From: Paraglomus occultum
Lineage: Eukaryota; Glomeromycota; Glomeromycetes; Paraglomerales; Paraglomeraceae
Assembly: GCA_910592205.1 (NCBI GenBank)
Contig: CAJVPJ010000654.1
Coordinates: forward strand, 1 to 19,805
DNA: 19,805 bases
Direction of reading: 5' to 3'
The notes below the pieces were generated by a model that did no database searches, was not told where the DNA came from, and worked only from the letters and a program-made list of their open reading frames with translations. A program made the translations under genes and the position numbers. Positions within the stretch are counted from its first letter, which is position 1. Every line of letters starts with the position of its first letter. This document shows, piece after piece, positions 1-10,008 of this stretch.

Positions 1-358
1 CTGCTGTAATTCATTCTTTTAATTAGGTGCACAAGTAATTACTATGCAAAAGGTGTGATATCATAACATTCATTCATACATATACAACCAAGTCTTTTTC
101 TTTTTTAAAGAATGTAAGATAGTATAGAATTACAAATAGAATACAAATGAACAATATCTATTATAGAACAGCCTAGGCTTTCTATAACGAATTGTACTTT
201 AGAGGCATTCACGATTAGATTATAAACCAGTTATGATCCTTAAATATTCAAGAGTGAACGGACAAGAGTTGGAACTATGTAAAGGAAACCAACCAGCAGT
301 AATACAAAACAAAGAGTAAGAGGTGTTTTTTGTTTCTCTCCTTTTACGCGTATTTGAT
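1..358. other. Intergenic / 3' flank of the STE20-like kinase
   Basis: AT-rich sequence with no open frame I can support. It lies downstream of the minus-strand kinase stop codon (TAA at 361-359) and should hold that gene's 3' UTR. I see no canonical AATAAA signal on the minus strand close to the stop. Confidence 0.6.
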
Positions 359-2471
359 TTATATTTTGATTCCAATACCACTTTTCAAAAAATCACACCA
401 TAACAGATTTTTCGCGCTCGGACGTTCCTTCACGTCGACCACCAAACAACTTCTCAAAAAGGCTTCGAATTCTTGTGACACATTACTCGGTATCGGCGGA
501 GTTCCAACTGTTTTGATCAATTCGACTACTCGTCGTTGACTGAGTGGAAACCAGGGTGGATGACCGTCGAGCAGTTCAATCGCCGTAATGGCAAGAGACC
601 ATATGTCGATTTTGTTGTCGTAGGGCTTGTCGGAGAGAAGTTCCGGTGCCATCCAATAAAGAGTACCCAGTTTGAGATGTGCTCGGGGGTGAAGTGAAAT
701 TGAGCCAAAGTCAGCTGATTAAATGAAAAAAAAGGGGGGAAATTTGATGTTATTATTCTGTGTATAGAATACGTCACGTGAAATATTCTTGTAGTATTTT
801 CATTTCTAAAAAAAAATTGCTCCTACTTACCTATTTTTATCTTGCCATCAATAGTAACAAGAATGTTCTGCGCTTTTATATCTCGATGTACAAAACCTTG
901 AGTATGGATATATTCCAACCCCTTGGCAACTTCTCTAATGACGTATGCAATTTCTTTTTCATCCATCTTGCATTCCTGTTTCTTACTCCTCACTTTTAAC
1001 AAATTACCCCTCTCACAATACTCCATCAATAAGCATAAATCGTCTTGGTTTCTACAGTTACTATAAAACGACACTATATTCGGATGTCTCAACACTTTCG
1101 ATGCAAACACTTCAGCATAAGTCAAATGTATTAACTTGGAAGACGTTATCGGTACGGCTTTAATTGCAATAACACGATCGCTTCGCTTATGCGTTGCTTT
1201 ATACACTTTGCCTACTCCACCGGTACTGATGTGAGTCAGGTCATATGATTGGAGTGGATCCATGAGTGGTACTTCGTCATTGATGCGTTTTGTGTAATGT
1301 TCGGTTTGTTGAGAAAGGGATTTTTCGTCATACGTTGTATCTACAGATGATGATGAGGAGGAGTAGGAAAAGGAGGTGAGGCTAGAAGAGGGCGGATGAG
1401 ATAGGGAAGAGAGAGAGGACGACGAGGAAGAGTATGTGCGCTGGAGACGAGTGCTCGATGTATGAAGGTTTGTATTAGTAGCGTGGATGCTTTGTGTGTC
1501 ATTGGCGTCTTCTTTTGATTGCATGTAACTGTCATTTTCATCGAGGTTTAATCTTTGCATGTCATCGACACTGACGTTTTCTCGCAATGGTAACAGAGGT
1601 TCACTATTCTTTCGCTGTGACCTTCTTCGTTCGCTTATGCGATTTAATCGTTTCTGTGATCTCGAACTCTTTTTCGTTTCTACGCTTGAATCGGAAGAGT
1701 CGTCGTAGGCAACAAGAGTCGACGGTGATGGTGGGGTTGGGCGAGACAGTCGTCTCACCGGTGGCGCTTTGAGAATAGTCTCCATGTTGGTGAGTCTAGT
1801 CATGAATTGTCTGTTTTCTTCTTGCATTCTGTCAATGGTTGGCTGCGGCGCCGGTTGTGACGGTTGCGACGGTTGCGACGGTTGCTGCTGCTGCAGTAGT
1901 GATTGTTGTTGCTGCAGTAGTAGTGATTGTTGCTGTTGTTGTATCGGTGGTGATGGTAGCGGTGATGATGATGGTTGCGGCATCAGTTCTTGTTGCATTT
2001 CTTGCTGCAGTTCTTGCTGCAGTTCTTGTTGCAGTTCTAACTGTTGTATTAACATTGATAGGAATACACCGTATAGAGGTGATATTATATTGTCCGATTT
2101 ATAATACGCAAGAGTTAAATTTATCTGAACGTAAGCAATGTTATTATTAGTATACATAGTTGAACCAGCAATTCGCCATGAATTATTCATTGTGCGTATG
2201 TTCTTTTGTTTATTCGTCTACTTACTACCAAATTCTTTGGATCCATTCTACGAATCAATTCGGATGCAGATGCATACATTACATGTGCTAGTAAAAGATT
2301 CCCCAACTCGGGCACCACGACGTTTACTACAACCGAATAACATACAGCCGGAAGCACCCAAGCGGTTTTCAATTTTTGCAACATCAGACTTATCCACAAT
2401 GGCCATGTAACGTCTAAAGCTGTCGTTGACAGTAAAGAAGGTTCATTGTCTCGTTTAGCAGTATCTAACAT
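359..2471 (-). CDS. STE20/PAK-like serine/threonine protein kinase with Gln-rich N-terminus
   Basis: Three exons on the minus strand: 2471-2226, 2124-831 and 714-359, about 631 residues. Intron 1 (2225-2125) has donor GTAAGT, a TACTAAT branch-like site and acceptor TTCAG, phase 0. Intron 2 (830-715) starts GTAAGT and joins ATAG to CTGAC, restoring IADFG. The ATG at 2471 is the first after an in-frame TAG. The kinase domain covers about residues 376-628: glycine loop STGGVGKV (first glycine replaced by Ser), Lys404 in AIK, helix-C Glu420, HRDIKAQN at 495-502, DFG at 515-517, GTLYWMAPE, then DIWSLAITAIELLDGHPPW, the STE20-group signature. Before it come an acidic/Ser-rich stretch, poly-Gln and ELQQ repeats, and a conserved-looking hydrophobic N-terminus (residues 1-110) of unknown fold. 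I see no CRIB motif, so PAK versus GCK class is open. It probably acts in a MAPK or polarity cascade. Kinase identity is secure; the first exon is inferred. Confidence 0.88.
1853..1879 (-). repeat. 9-bp tandem repeat coding for Ser-Gln-Pro units
   Basis: Three plus-strand copies of GGTTGYGAC (1853-1861, 1862-1870, 1871-1879), followed by a GTTGCTGCTGCTG run. Read on the minus strand they give the SQP/PSQ repeats beside the poly-Gln tracts of the STE20-like kinase. The array stays in frame, so length changes would alter only the linker. Confidence 0.85.
1986..2033 (-). repeat. 12-bp tandem repeat coding for Glu-Leu-Gln-Gln
   Basis: Four near-perfect 12-bp units, consensus GTTCTTGYTGCA on the plus strand, at 1986, 1998, 2010 and 2022. 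They encode the repeated ELQQ of the kinase N-terminal region, which could form a short Gln-rich helix or coiled coil. Being a multiple of 3, the array keeps the frame. Confidence 0.85.
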
Positions 2472-5379
2472 TACGGGATATTGAAGAAGAGTGTTCTATG
2501 TAGGATGAATGAAAGCAATTCCAGTGCAATGTAAAGTACATAAGAATGAAGAAAATGAAAAGAAAAAAAAGACTATGGTTTAATTGAAGAATGTATAAGA
2601 AAAAGAAGGGAAAAAATCTCCGATAAAAAATTATAATTTTACAAGGAATATTGATACAGCATTAGCACACATATATTATTTATATGTATTTATGACTAGA
2701 ATTCTAAATATAAATATATTTTTTAATAGGTTTTGTATTTTATTCGACCAAAAGAAGGCCGGGAAATAAAGGAGAGAAAGCAAGTCAGTCGAATGTCTAA
2801 TATGTAATTTGAGATTTTGTTAGGGGGGGGCAGGTTGAACAAATATACAGTGAAACGGAACGAGTGGTTACTATATGAGGAAAATAAAAGTTTATACATT
2901 GTGATGGACGAGTAATATACGCCATATACGTAGATACATAATAAACACTATTTATTATGCATGTCTAGTGCATTTGACTTGTCCATACGTTAATGCCGCA
3001 GTATGTAATTATCACGTGTATACAATAATTCGGCTAGCACAAAAGTAAATATTTAAACAATGGCCGGCCAAATATCCTTTTTCATACCAATTATCAAACG
3101 AGCCTCTTTTTCCCCCTCAAAGCACAACACCCAAGTACGACATTCCTTCAATACGCAAAACTCAAAATTTACCGCATGGTTGTCAACGTGTGTTTAAACT
3201 CTCTGAATTGAAACTGAAAAGCAAATTCCCTGCTGCAAGTCGTCAAAGTTGCAAGTAAAAGGGCGGGCTAAAAAAAAAGTCCGCTCAATTCTTCACAAGA
3301 GATGATATTGTCATAGTCACATATTGATCGTCATGAGTCTTGTCATATTAGTAATGAATATACAAACAAAAACCTGCGGGACCCGCCACACAACAATTGG
3401 TGTCGCATCTAGGCCCTTTTTGAACTTCTTCTTTCCAAGCCGTTGACCGGTTTATTATTTTCGTTTTCGTCATTCGGCTTTTAAATGTCGGGGAGAGCCA
3501 CACATTACGCCCCGCTAAACGTAATGCATGGTCCTTTTTCTTTTCCAACAATCTGCGCTTTTTTAGATTCAAGGGTCTGGACACAATAAGACGTTGCACA
3601 GATTGATTTTTGTTACACATGACTTGCATATTCTTTATTTTTTTTTTCTTCTTCTTCTTTCACTTGACCTTTTTTGAACGTAACAATAAACAGCAATTGA
3701 GTTCTCAAAGATGTGATCAAGAGGGGTTGTGTACAATAGTCTCATGTTCATACATGACTTGCATTCATTAATAATATAATGAAAACCCATTCCTTATTAC
3801 TAGCATTTTTAATGGGGGGGGGTTTGCGCTACTACTACACATTTCATGACATTTTTATTTCTTTATCTAGCTTAGTACGCTTACGTAGCCATCCAAATGG
3901 CATCTCCCAGATTCTGCAAGCATCGTGCCCGAGCACAGTTCCGTTAGCCAACGCTTTCGACCCGACGCCCAGTTGCGGCTCATTATCCGCAATGTTTTTG
4001 ATCCAAATTTAGTCGTGGGCTGACAGATTTCGCTGATCCCAAATTAGGTCTTGATGACGAACAAACGACTGAAACACAATTACAAAAGCAAACTTGAAAC
4101 ATTATTACTTTGAGATAACGATGAGAGTTTTATTCCTTGTGTGAACTCGGGGGTTGTTTTCTTCCACGTCGGAAAGTCCCCATGATCATCCGACTTTGAG
4201 CTACCGAGATGAGCCATGTAATTTGCCAAGGTCGATGGTTTGTCGTCCTTTTTAAGACAACAACTAGCGAGATTGTGACAATGTCTGTTCAAGTCTACTA
4301 ACCTAATGTAAGTTTAATGTTCGATTTAGCGAGCTTCCAAGATTCTGCGCAAAGCGTCAATTTAATTACAAATTAAAATTACGTTGGATTTGAAAGAGAA
4401 CGATTATTGATCTTCATAATACATACTACTAGATTAAGCACCACATCTCAATACTTGCATAATTTCGTCGTTCTGCTATAAATGAACTACTGCTTTTTAC
4501 TTGACGTATTATTTACGCAGACGCAATCAAAGTTGATGACGTATTTAATATAGTTTTTGTAACCTGTTGAATGTCACAGGCCGATAGGTCGGTCTGCACA
4601 CCAAAATATTTGGTTGGTTTAGTAGTTTAATTACATCGTCATTGTTTTGATAGTATATGCATAAATAGCAAAAATATTCAATATCAATGAACGATCTATT
4701 AATAATATTTTCAAACGTCATTCGTCACTGAATAAATTGGTCGATCTTATTTACAAGCAATAATAATAAATAGGCAATACGGTAATTGGTATTATATCTA
4801 GACCAGGTGATGTAATCTTACCATCCAAAAAGAATGTATACCATTGAAATGTTTATATTCTATAGCTTGAAATGTTGCGATAGATCTGGTACTTGTCGCA
4901 GTAAGATAAAAGCTTTTTTGTAGGTAACCAAAAGTCTTAATACGAGATTGCTATTATAACATAACATTTGAACTTACATTTGACGTCTGCTGTAAGCGTA
5001 AACATTTTCCTATAGCGCGCTCCGAAATTCTTATTTCTGCTCAACAACTTGATTGATAGCAAGGTTTTCCGGAACCACACGCTGTCATTAAAAATTGACA
5101 TGTAAAATTAGTCACTTACAACTTGACGTCATAAAGATGGATTGTCGGTAAGATTTCGCGGGGGGAATATGCATATTAAGGATCGGAAAAATAGAAATAG
5201 CCTCAAGGTCATACAGTACTTAGCAGTCATACGTTCATCGAAGCAAAGTCGGTATATCCCATTATCCATCAATGTAATAGTAACGGCAAATCAGACGCCC
5301 CGTGTATCACACTAGGGCTTTTATCGGATAATTCTGCTTATCACCGGGTTTATATGTATATATAGAGTACATTAGAGAT
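2472..5379. other. Intergenic region of about 2.9 kb with coding-like scraps
   Basis: No complete gene is recognised. The 5' flank of the minus-strand kinase should lie in the first few hundred bases. There are G runs of 8 (2823-2830) and 9 (3814-3822) in otherwise AT-rich DNA, and a 13-bp direct repeat ACATGACTTGCAT at 3617-3629 and 3752-3764. A less AT-rich stretch around 3880-4290 has short open frames on both strands that read like protein but break after a few dozen codons (see findings). An open frame of 93 codons on the minus strand at 3629-3348 is Lys/Arg-rich and matches nothing I know. Confidence 0.55.
5321..5343. promoter_or_regulatory. GATA-site cluster upstream of PGC1-like gene
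   Basis: TTATCGGATAA at 5321-5331 is two GATA cores facing each other, and CTTATCA at 5337-5343 adds a third, all within 23 bp and ending 37 bp before the proposed start codon. Fungal GATA factors of the AreA/Nit2 and SRE classes bind HGATAR. The cluster is visible; its use is inference, and AT-rich DNA makes GATA cores common. Confidence 0.3.
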
Positions 5380-6576
5380 ATGGGCAAACAACCTCTGAAT
5401 AACAACGAAATCACTCAATCGAAAATGACTAAGATATTCTTGAATGGTACGTAAAATTGTCTTATATATTTTTACACAAATGCGGTAAATTTTATTTGGC
5501 AGCAAACCCCCCCGTAAATGGTCATAATTCTAATTGTCTCGTCGCTCGTGATGTAGATATCGTTTCTACTGTAAACAAGGCCAGTGAATGCTCCAATATC
5601 CATAGACCATACATTATTGGTCATCGAGGAAGCAATAAATATCCCGAAAACACTGTACTTGGAATAGAACAAGTGATAGCTGATGGAGCAGATGGGATAG
5701 AATTTGGTAAAAATCGATCCATTGTATCGAAACAGTTTAGCGCCACGTCTCAAACCCATCTTCATAACCATATCTTGTTTGTTTCTTGTCAAAGATCTCC
5801 AAATGACCGCTGACGATCAAATAATTATTTGTCACGATCCAACTTTGGATCGAACTACGACTGGTTCTGGACGTATCTCTTTGGTACCATATTACGGCGT
5901 AATCGAACACCTTAGAACAAAAGGCAACCCACAATGTCCGATTCCTCGTGTAGACGACATTATAGAGGTCATTATGAGACCCGAAAACTCGCATGTTTTC
6001 GCAGTACTAGATATCAAATTCAATAACGGTCCAACTATACTTGAAGTTCTCTCGAGCATATTAAAAAAGTACAGCAATGACGATCTTTCGATATTTAAAA
6101 CCCGTCTTTTTCTTGGCATATGGCATCCATCGTTTCTACCTTATTGCCACTCTTATCTGCCACAGATACCAATAATGCATATCGGAATGTCTCTTCAAGT
6201 AGCAGAGACGTACTTCCCAGACGTGGCAGGATACAATCTTTTGTTTGTGTCATTATCGGGATTTCATGCCCAGAAATTCATAGATAACGCTCGCGCGAAC
6301 GGAAAGTTAGTCTTTGTGTGGGTAGTTAATCATCGTGGTTCGTATAATTATTGCAGGAGGCGGGGAGTGGACGGGGTGATGACGGACTGGACCGAGTATC
6401 TTTTGAAATTGGATGCAGAGTGGGATGAAAACGAGAGCGTGTTTGGTCGTATCGGGAGAATTGTGAGGATGTGTTTGTATACGGTTTGGAAAGTGATTGC
6501 TGAACGGCGAATCATAAAAAGGATGAACAGCATTGCACCGAAAGAGGCTGGTGTGCAATCTTTACATGTAAATTAA
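5380..6576 (+). CDS. PGC1: Pgc1-like glycerophosphodiester phosphodiesterase (phosphatidylglycerol phospholipase C)
   Basis: Three exons: 5380-5446, 5503-5706 and 5795-6576, 350 residues. Intron 1 (5447-5502, 56 bp) is GTACGT...TTGGCAG; intron 2 (5707-5794, 88 bp) is GTAAAA...TCAAAG and restores GIEF-DLQMT exactly. Family motifs are all present: GHRGSNKYPENT (residues 62-73), the metal-binding E89-x-D91 in IEFDLQMT, the catalytic-type His of CHDPTLDRTT (His104), LDIKF, LGIWHPSF and the terminal VDGVMTDW. The DLQMT and LDIKF strings and the length fit yeast Pgc1, which degrades phosphatidylglycerol to diacylglycerol at lipid droplets and mitochondria. After the catalytic barrel a basic amphipathic stretch (about 310-335) could be the membrane-associating tail known in Pgc1. 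The N-terminal 55 residues lack a clear counterpart; an alternative start is the Met at 5425. Family identity is firm and Pgc1 orthology likely. Confidence 0.9.
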
Positions 6577-7681
6577 CAGAACGTTAAGTAATTATAATGT
6601 CAAGAAAAGCGTTAATTTATAAATACAACTACTAATTTTGTCGATCATGCCAACATGAATCATCTGATTGATTGACACGTGGCATTAACGTTTGTATTCC
6701 TATATCAAGTTATTTAACATATTAATATTAATAAGGAACCTTTTTCTAATACTGCAAATAATAGTGGGCAATGCATTGTCATTTACTAGCCGTTTTTATT
6801 TTAGTGCATTGAATATGAACGTTTGTCTTGTTAGATTCATTAGATCGTTTAAGTATCGTTGTAAACAGGGTTTGATATTTAGAATAAATATACTGTTGAG
6901 TCAAAGATAAAAAGACAATGTCACCATAATGCATTTATAAAATCCATGACAGCGACTTGCAGATATACTAACAATTGATTGCTTATAAATTAATTTTCTC
7001 TCCAAGGAAAAGTATTTTACGTGAGAAAATTGGGTAAACGTTTATTGTAGAGTAACTAGCCATGATGCTGAAATTCAAGGTCATTATATGAAGCAATCCT
7101 GCGATCTAGTAATAAAGGGCTTTTTTCTCAATTGTGAATTCCTTTTTAGACATTGATGCTTCTGTATTTAAAGTTATCAATAGATAACGCCCTAGCGATT
7201 GGAATTTCAACACGTGTAGATTGAACAGATATCCTTAAATATTAAGATTAGGATTCCATGCATTCATGTTAATATTAAGAATTCCGAATTTTTGTACGTA
7301 TAAAGTCATTGGCTATTATTTCATTTTCCTTTGTAATACACAACATCATTGTATTAATATTAACTAAAAAAGTAATAAATTCAAGGTGCGCATAATATTC
7401 ACTCTTTTTAATACATTTACGTTCATTGTCTCTTTCTTATGCATTATTCGCCTATTGACATAAAGTTAGACTCCTTCCAACCATACTATATTTAAGCCCT
7501 ACGGTAACCTTTGTTTAATACGCTTTTCTCCCTTCGTTTGTCGAATAATAATAACGACGCGACACACACAAACGACAACACGCTCTTTCACTGAAATAGT
7601 TTGTGTTTATTACCCACATATAACTAATTACTAACACATAGTAAATTTTAATATTTGGTCTGAGTCATCGATTCCAACAAT
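6577..7681. other. Intergenic region between PGC1-like gene and small membrane-protein gene
   Basis: AT-rich, no supportable gene. It contains repeated copies of the palindrome TTAATATTAA (within 6721-6732, at 7269-7278 and 7354-7363). A TATA-like TATATTTAA at 7487-7495 lies about 190 bp before the next start codon and may be part of that gene's promoter. Confidence 0.55.
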
Positions 7682-8363
7682 ATGATCAATTGTATACCTA
7701 TCGTACTTATCGTATACTCTACGTGTATATTTGCAATGAACCCGTCTACAACGCAAAGGTAAGTATCTAACTACAGAACTACGTAATGCTACGCTGTCCT
7801 GTAAGGTGTCATGTTAAACTATTGATTTTATATAAAGTGCACCATACGATACGTCGACATCTACGACTGCTGCACAAACAGATGTGGAAACAATCTTGAC
7901 GAATATGTCGTCACCAACCTATTCAACCCGAGAGGTATCCTCGTCAAGGTATTCATACTATAATGCCATGATTACTGTAAAAAAGACAGAGACTAATAAT
8001 TGTCCATGTAAGCATCGATATTTTACATAACGTGACTATATACTTGTTTTTATTTATAATAGTTTATTATCATCCACCGACCCAGCACCGACCTCTTCGC
8101 TTGTTACGTCTGGTACAGATGGAAACCAGTGTCTCAGCATTTCGGTCGGTATTCGAATAATATTGTATATTGGGTCTATTGCCCTTTTGATACTATTCCT
8201 CTTCGTGATGCGCTTACTGTCTATCGGAAAGAACGATGAAAATACGCCATCCTATTTTCAGTTATATCTTGCTTGCATGTCCTGCGGTAATAATTATGTT
8301 GGCAATCGGGATAGTGAAGTGTCATATGACAAAAATGTGGAATCAACAGTTAACAACTGCTAA
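7682..8363 (+). CDS. Small secretory-pathway membrane protein, Ser/Thr-rich ectodomain (possibly the 5' part of a broken gene)
   Basis: Proposed exons 7682-7758, 7838-7948 and 8063-8363 give 162 residues. Intron 1 (7759-7837, GTAAGT...AAAG) is well supported. Intron 2 is either 7949-8062 or the alternative 8008-8085 (donor GTAAGC, acceptor CCCAG); both keep the same downstream frame. The protein starts with a hydrophobic signal-like segment (MINCIPIVLIVYSTCIFA), continues with a Ser/Thr-rich stretch suited to O-glycosylation, and has one strong membrane helix (about residues 90-112, IILYIGSIALLILFLFVMRLL) followed by a polar tail with CMSC. I recognise no family in this frame. Just before the annotated stop, the next frame carries a second hydrophobic segment and further coding-like sequence (8241-8690), so the true ancestor may have been longer and this end an artefact of a frameshift near 8262. 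Confidence 0.45.
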
Positions 8364-8690
8364 AAATTTTAATAGCGTTAGAGAAATATAAAAAAGATTA
8401 TTGTTTAGAACACGAGTGTGATGGATGTTGTAGCGAATCTGAAAGTCTCTGCACAAAATTACTTGCTGCAAGTAGCGTAAAAGACTACTATGATGTTTGT
8501 CCCAGTATAAACGCTTCGCACAATAGCATCTTGTTGTGAACATTAATTAGATTGTCGACACGTCAGTTTTGCGAAGAAAGTTTATTATTATTCAAAAACG
8601 ATTGCAAACTTGTACAATTCCGATTTGGACGGGTTTCTTAAATATAGAAAGCCAATTTACTTTAGACAGTCTCGGACTGTAAGTTTATAA
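8241..8690 (+). pseudogene. Broken continuation of the membrane gene, possibly with an RGS-like domain
   Basis: Three frames in succession read like one protein if single-base frameshifts are allowed. From about 8262 one frame gives a second membrane helix (YILLACPAVIIMLAIGIVKC) and a basic segment ending NFNSVRE. From about 8390 the next gives KKDYCLEHECDGCCSESE and SSVKDYYDVCPS. From 8547 the third gives FAKKVYYYSKTIANLY and LDGFLKYRKP, ending at a strong donor-like GTAAGT (8691). The first two switches each behave as one extra base, at cagTTat and gAAAtat. The C-terminal pattern (a helix, then a small residue set and FLK) resembles the end of an RGS domain, and a GPCR-like plus RGS layout is known in fungi. 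The RGS reading is tentative; that this is decayed coding sequence is more likely than chance but not proven. Confidence 0.35.
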
Positions 8691-8764
8691 ATTCTACGTG
8701 TTTTTAAACTCAAATAGTTCAATTCTATAGTGCTCTCTACAAGTTTGCAAAAACTATCGATGAA

Positions 8765-8795
8765 TGACGTCCTCCATTGGACGCCTACTATATAA
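8765..8795 (+). promoter_or_regulatory. Promoter-like cluster before the multi-unit kinase
   Basis: TGACGTC (8765-8771, CRE-like), an inverted CCAAT box ATTGG (8776-8780) and TATATAA (8789-8795) fall in that order within 31 bp, 83 bp before the first usable ATG (8878). Order and spacing suit a RNA polymerase II promoter and suggest the locus starts here rather than being a continuation of the gene upstream. Motif evidence only. Confidence 0.35.
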
Positions 8796-9428
8796 CTTTT
8801 AAATGTAAAATAAAAGGGTCCGGTTCATTTCACCGACCAAAAAATAATAACGTTGAAATATTGTGTCGGCAAAATGAATGCCATCCAAATATAGCGTGCA
8901 GAATAATAAAATAGTAAAAAGCTTGCGTGCTGTATTAGTATGTAATTGTTGCAATACTAAACGCTTATCTAATGCAGTAATGCGAGGTAACACAATAATT
9001 GACTTTCTCCGACAACAAAGTTTTAACATTCACCAATCAAGCAATGGACGACTTGATTAAATCATGTCATTCCAATGGACACGATACAGTCGAAGGGATT
9101 CCTTACTCACAAATTTTCAACATAAAGTCAAGTCAAACCGACAACGTCTATTACGCTATTCACAAGCGACGTTTCGCTGATGAAACGATGGTACTGTTGG
9201 CTATTCTTTGGAAGTAGCGAAAAATGCACACCAACCTTTGTGAGCGAGTTTGCCAGAACATACTCACTCCCAACGCACAAGTACAGTGAGAACAATAATC
9301 GGTTCAGAAGACACAAAAGTTGGCTCTGCCATCGCAACAAACTCATAATTGGATTTACAGAGCATGATAATAATTACTACATGGTTGCTGATAGAAAGTT
9401 GTACGATTGTTACTCTCGATATGGGTTT

Positions 9429-9524
9429 TGCACCGCATGTGGAATACATCCCGTGTGGTGCATTTGTGGTTATAAACAATTATCCGATGGGTGGACTAGC
9501 AACAATCATCAACTCGACGAGTTT
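9429..9524 (+). other. Unit 1 Cys-pair module and W-T-x-N helix
   Basis: CTAC at 9429 and CIC ending near 9467 make a four-Cys group, followed by WTSNNHQLDEFI from 9492. Spacing and order match unit 2, so this is a second copy of the same module and not a chance Cys cluster. Four cysteines in two pairs suggest a small zinc ribbon; the fold is inferred. Confidence 0.6.
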
Positions 9525-9897
9525 ATCAAGAAATCTCAATTACAAGCGCAAGCGAATTCTGCAAACGATCTTTATTTGGAATGGATTGTATTGAAGATAC
9601 CGGATATGGCATATACTTGCGTGGTTTCCCTGTTACTGGCGAGCATGGAGCATTTGTTGAATTAATTCCACTTGAGATAACAGATGAGACACATGATTTA
9701 TATTATGCCGAGGTAAACTATTTACTTATGCGTCATGTTTATTGAATAGTTTAAATAATTATTATGTATCGTTTCCGCTAGTGTGTGATAAGCATCCAGA
9801 TATTCTCGTCGCCGATGTTTGGCTTACCATCGGATTCACATATGATGCAAGTAAACGAAAGTATTGTCTAATAAAATCGGAAACGGAAACTGTATTA

Positions 9898-10008
9898 TGT
9901 CTGGCGTGCGCAAAGCAATTAGAACGTAGGATACCTGCATTCTGTTATGAATGTAAAGCGCCACGACCTGTTGATTGGACTACAGGAAACGAGTTGCTGG
10001 ATTCATTT
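9898..10008 (+). other. Unit 2 Cys-pair module and W-T-x-N helix
   Basis: CLAC at 9898 and CYEC ending at 9954 form a C-x2-C...C-x2-C group, then WTTGNELLDSFI from 9976. It is the best preserved copy of the module and the one closest to the remembered Rhizophagus-type N-terminal pattern of C-x2-C, W-T-S-G-N and I-D-x-F-I. Confidence 0.65.

Noticed and set aside
1769-2150. Plus-strand open frames rich in Cys, Val and Asp
   Set aside because: They lie antisense to the poly-Gln/ELQQ repeats of the STE20-like kinase; the composition is the mirror of those repeats.
823-2190. Kinase gene starting at the ATG at 2190 as a single long exon
   Set aside because: Strong donor, branch and acceptor sites join it in phase to an upstream exon, and the start at 2190 lies inside that intron.
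3348-3629. Minus-strand open frame of 93 codons, basic and with CDTNCC near its end
   Set aside because: No recognisable family, no promoter or splice context; kept only as a note in the intergenic entry.
6692-6910. Plus-strand hydrophobic frame of 72 codons
   Set aside because: Driven by AT-rich codons (Ile, Leu, Phe, Asn), without conserved pattern or gene context.
8262-8392. Second membrane helix reached by splicing from the 7682 gene
   Set aside because: An acceptor-like TTTTCAG exists at 8262, but no upstream donor has the required phase; a one-base frameshift explains it better.
9709-9747. A very short intron (GTAAAC...GAATAG) in unit 1 of the kinase locus
   Set aside because: It would be only about 39 bp and the phase does not lead into the unit 2 frame; reading through resembles kinase sequence.
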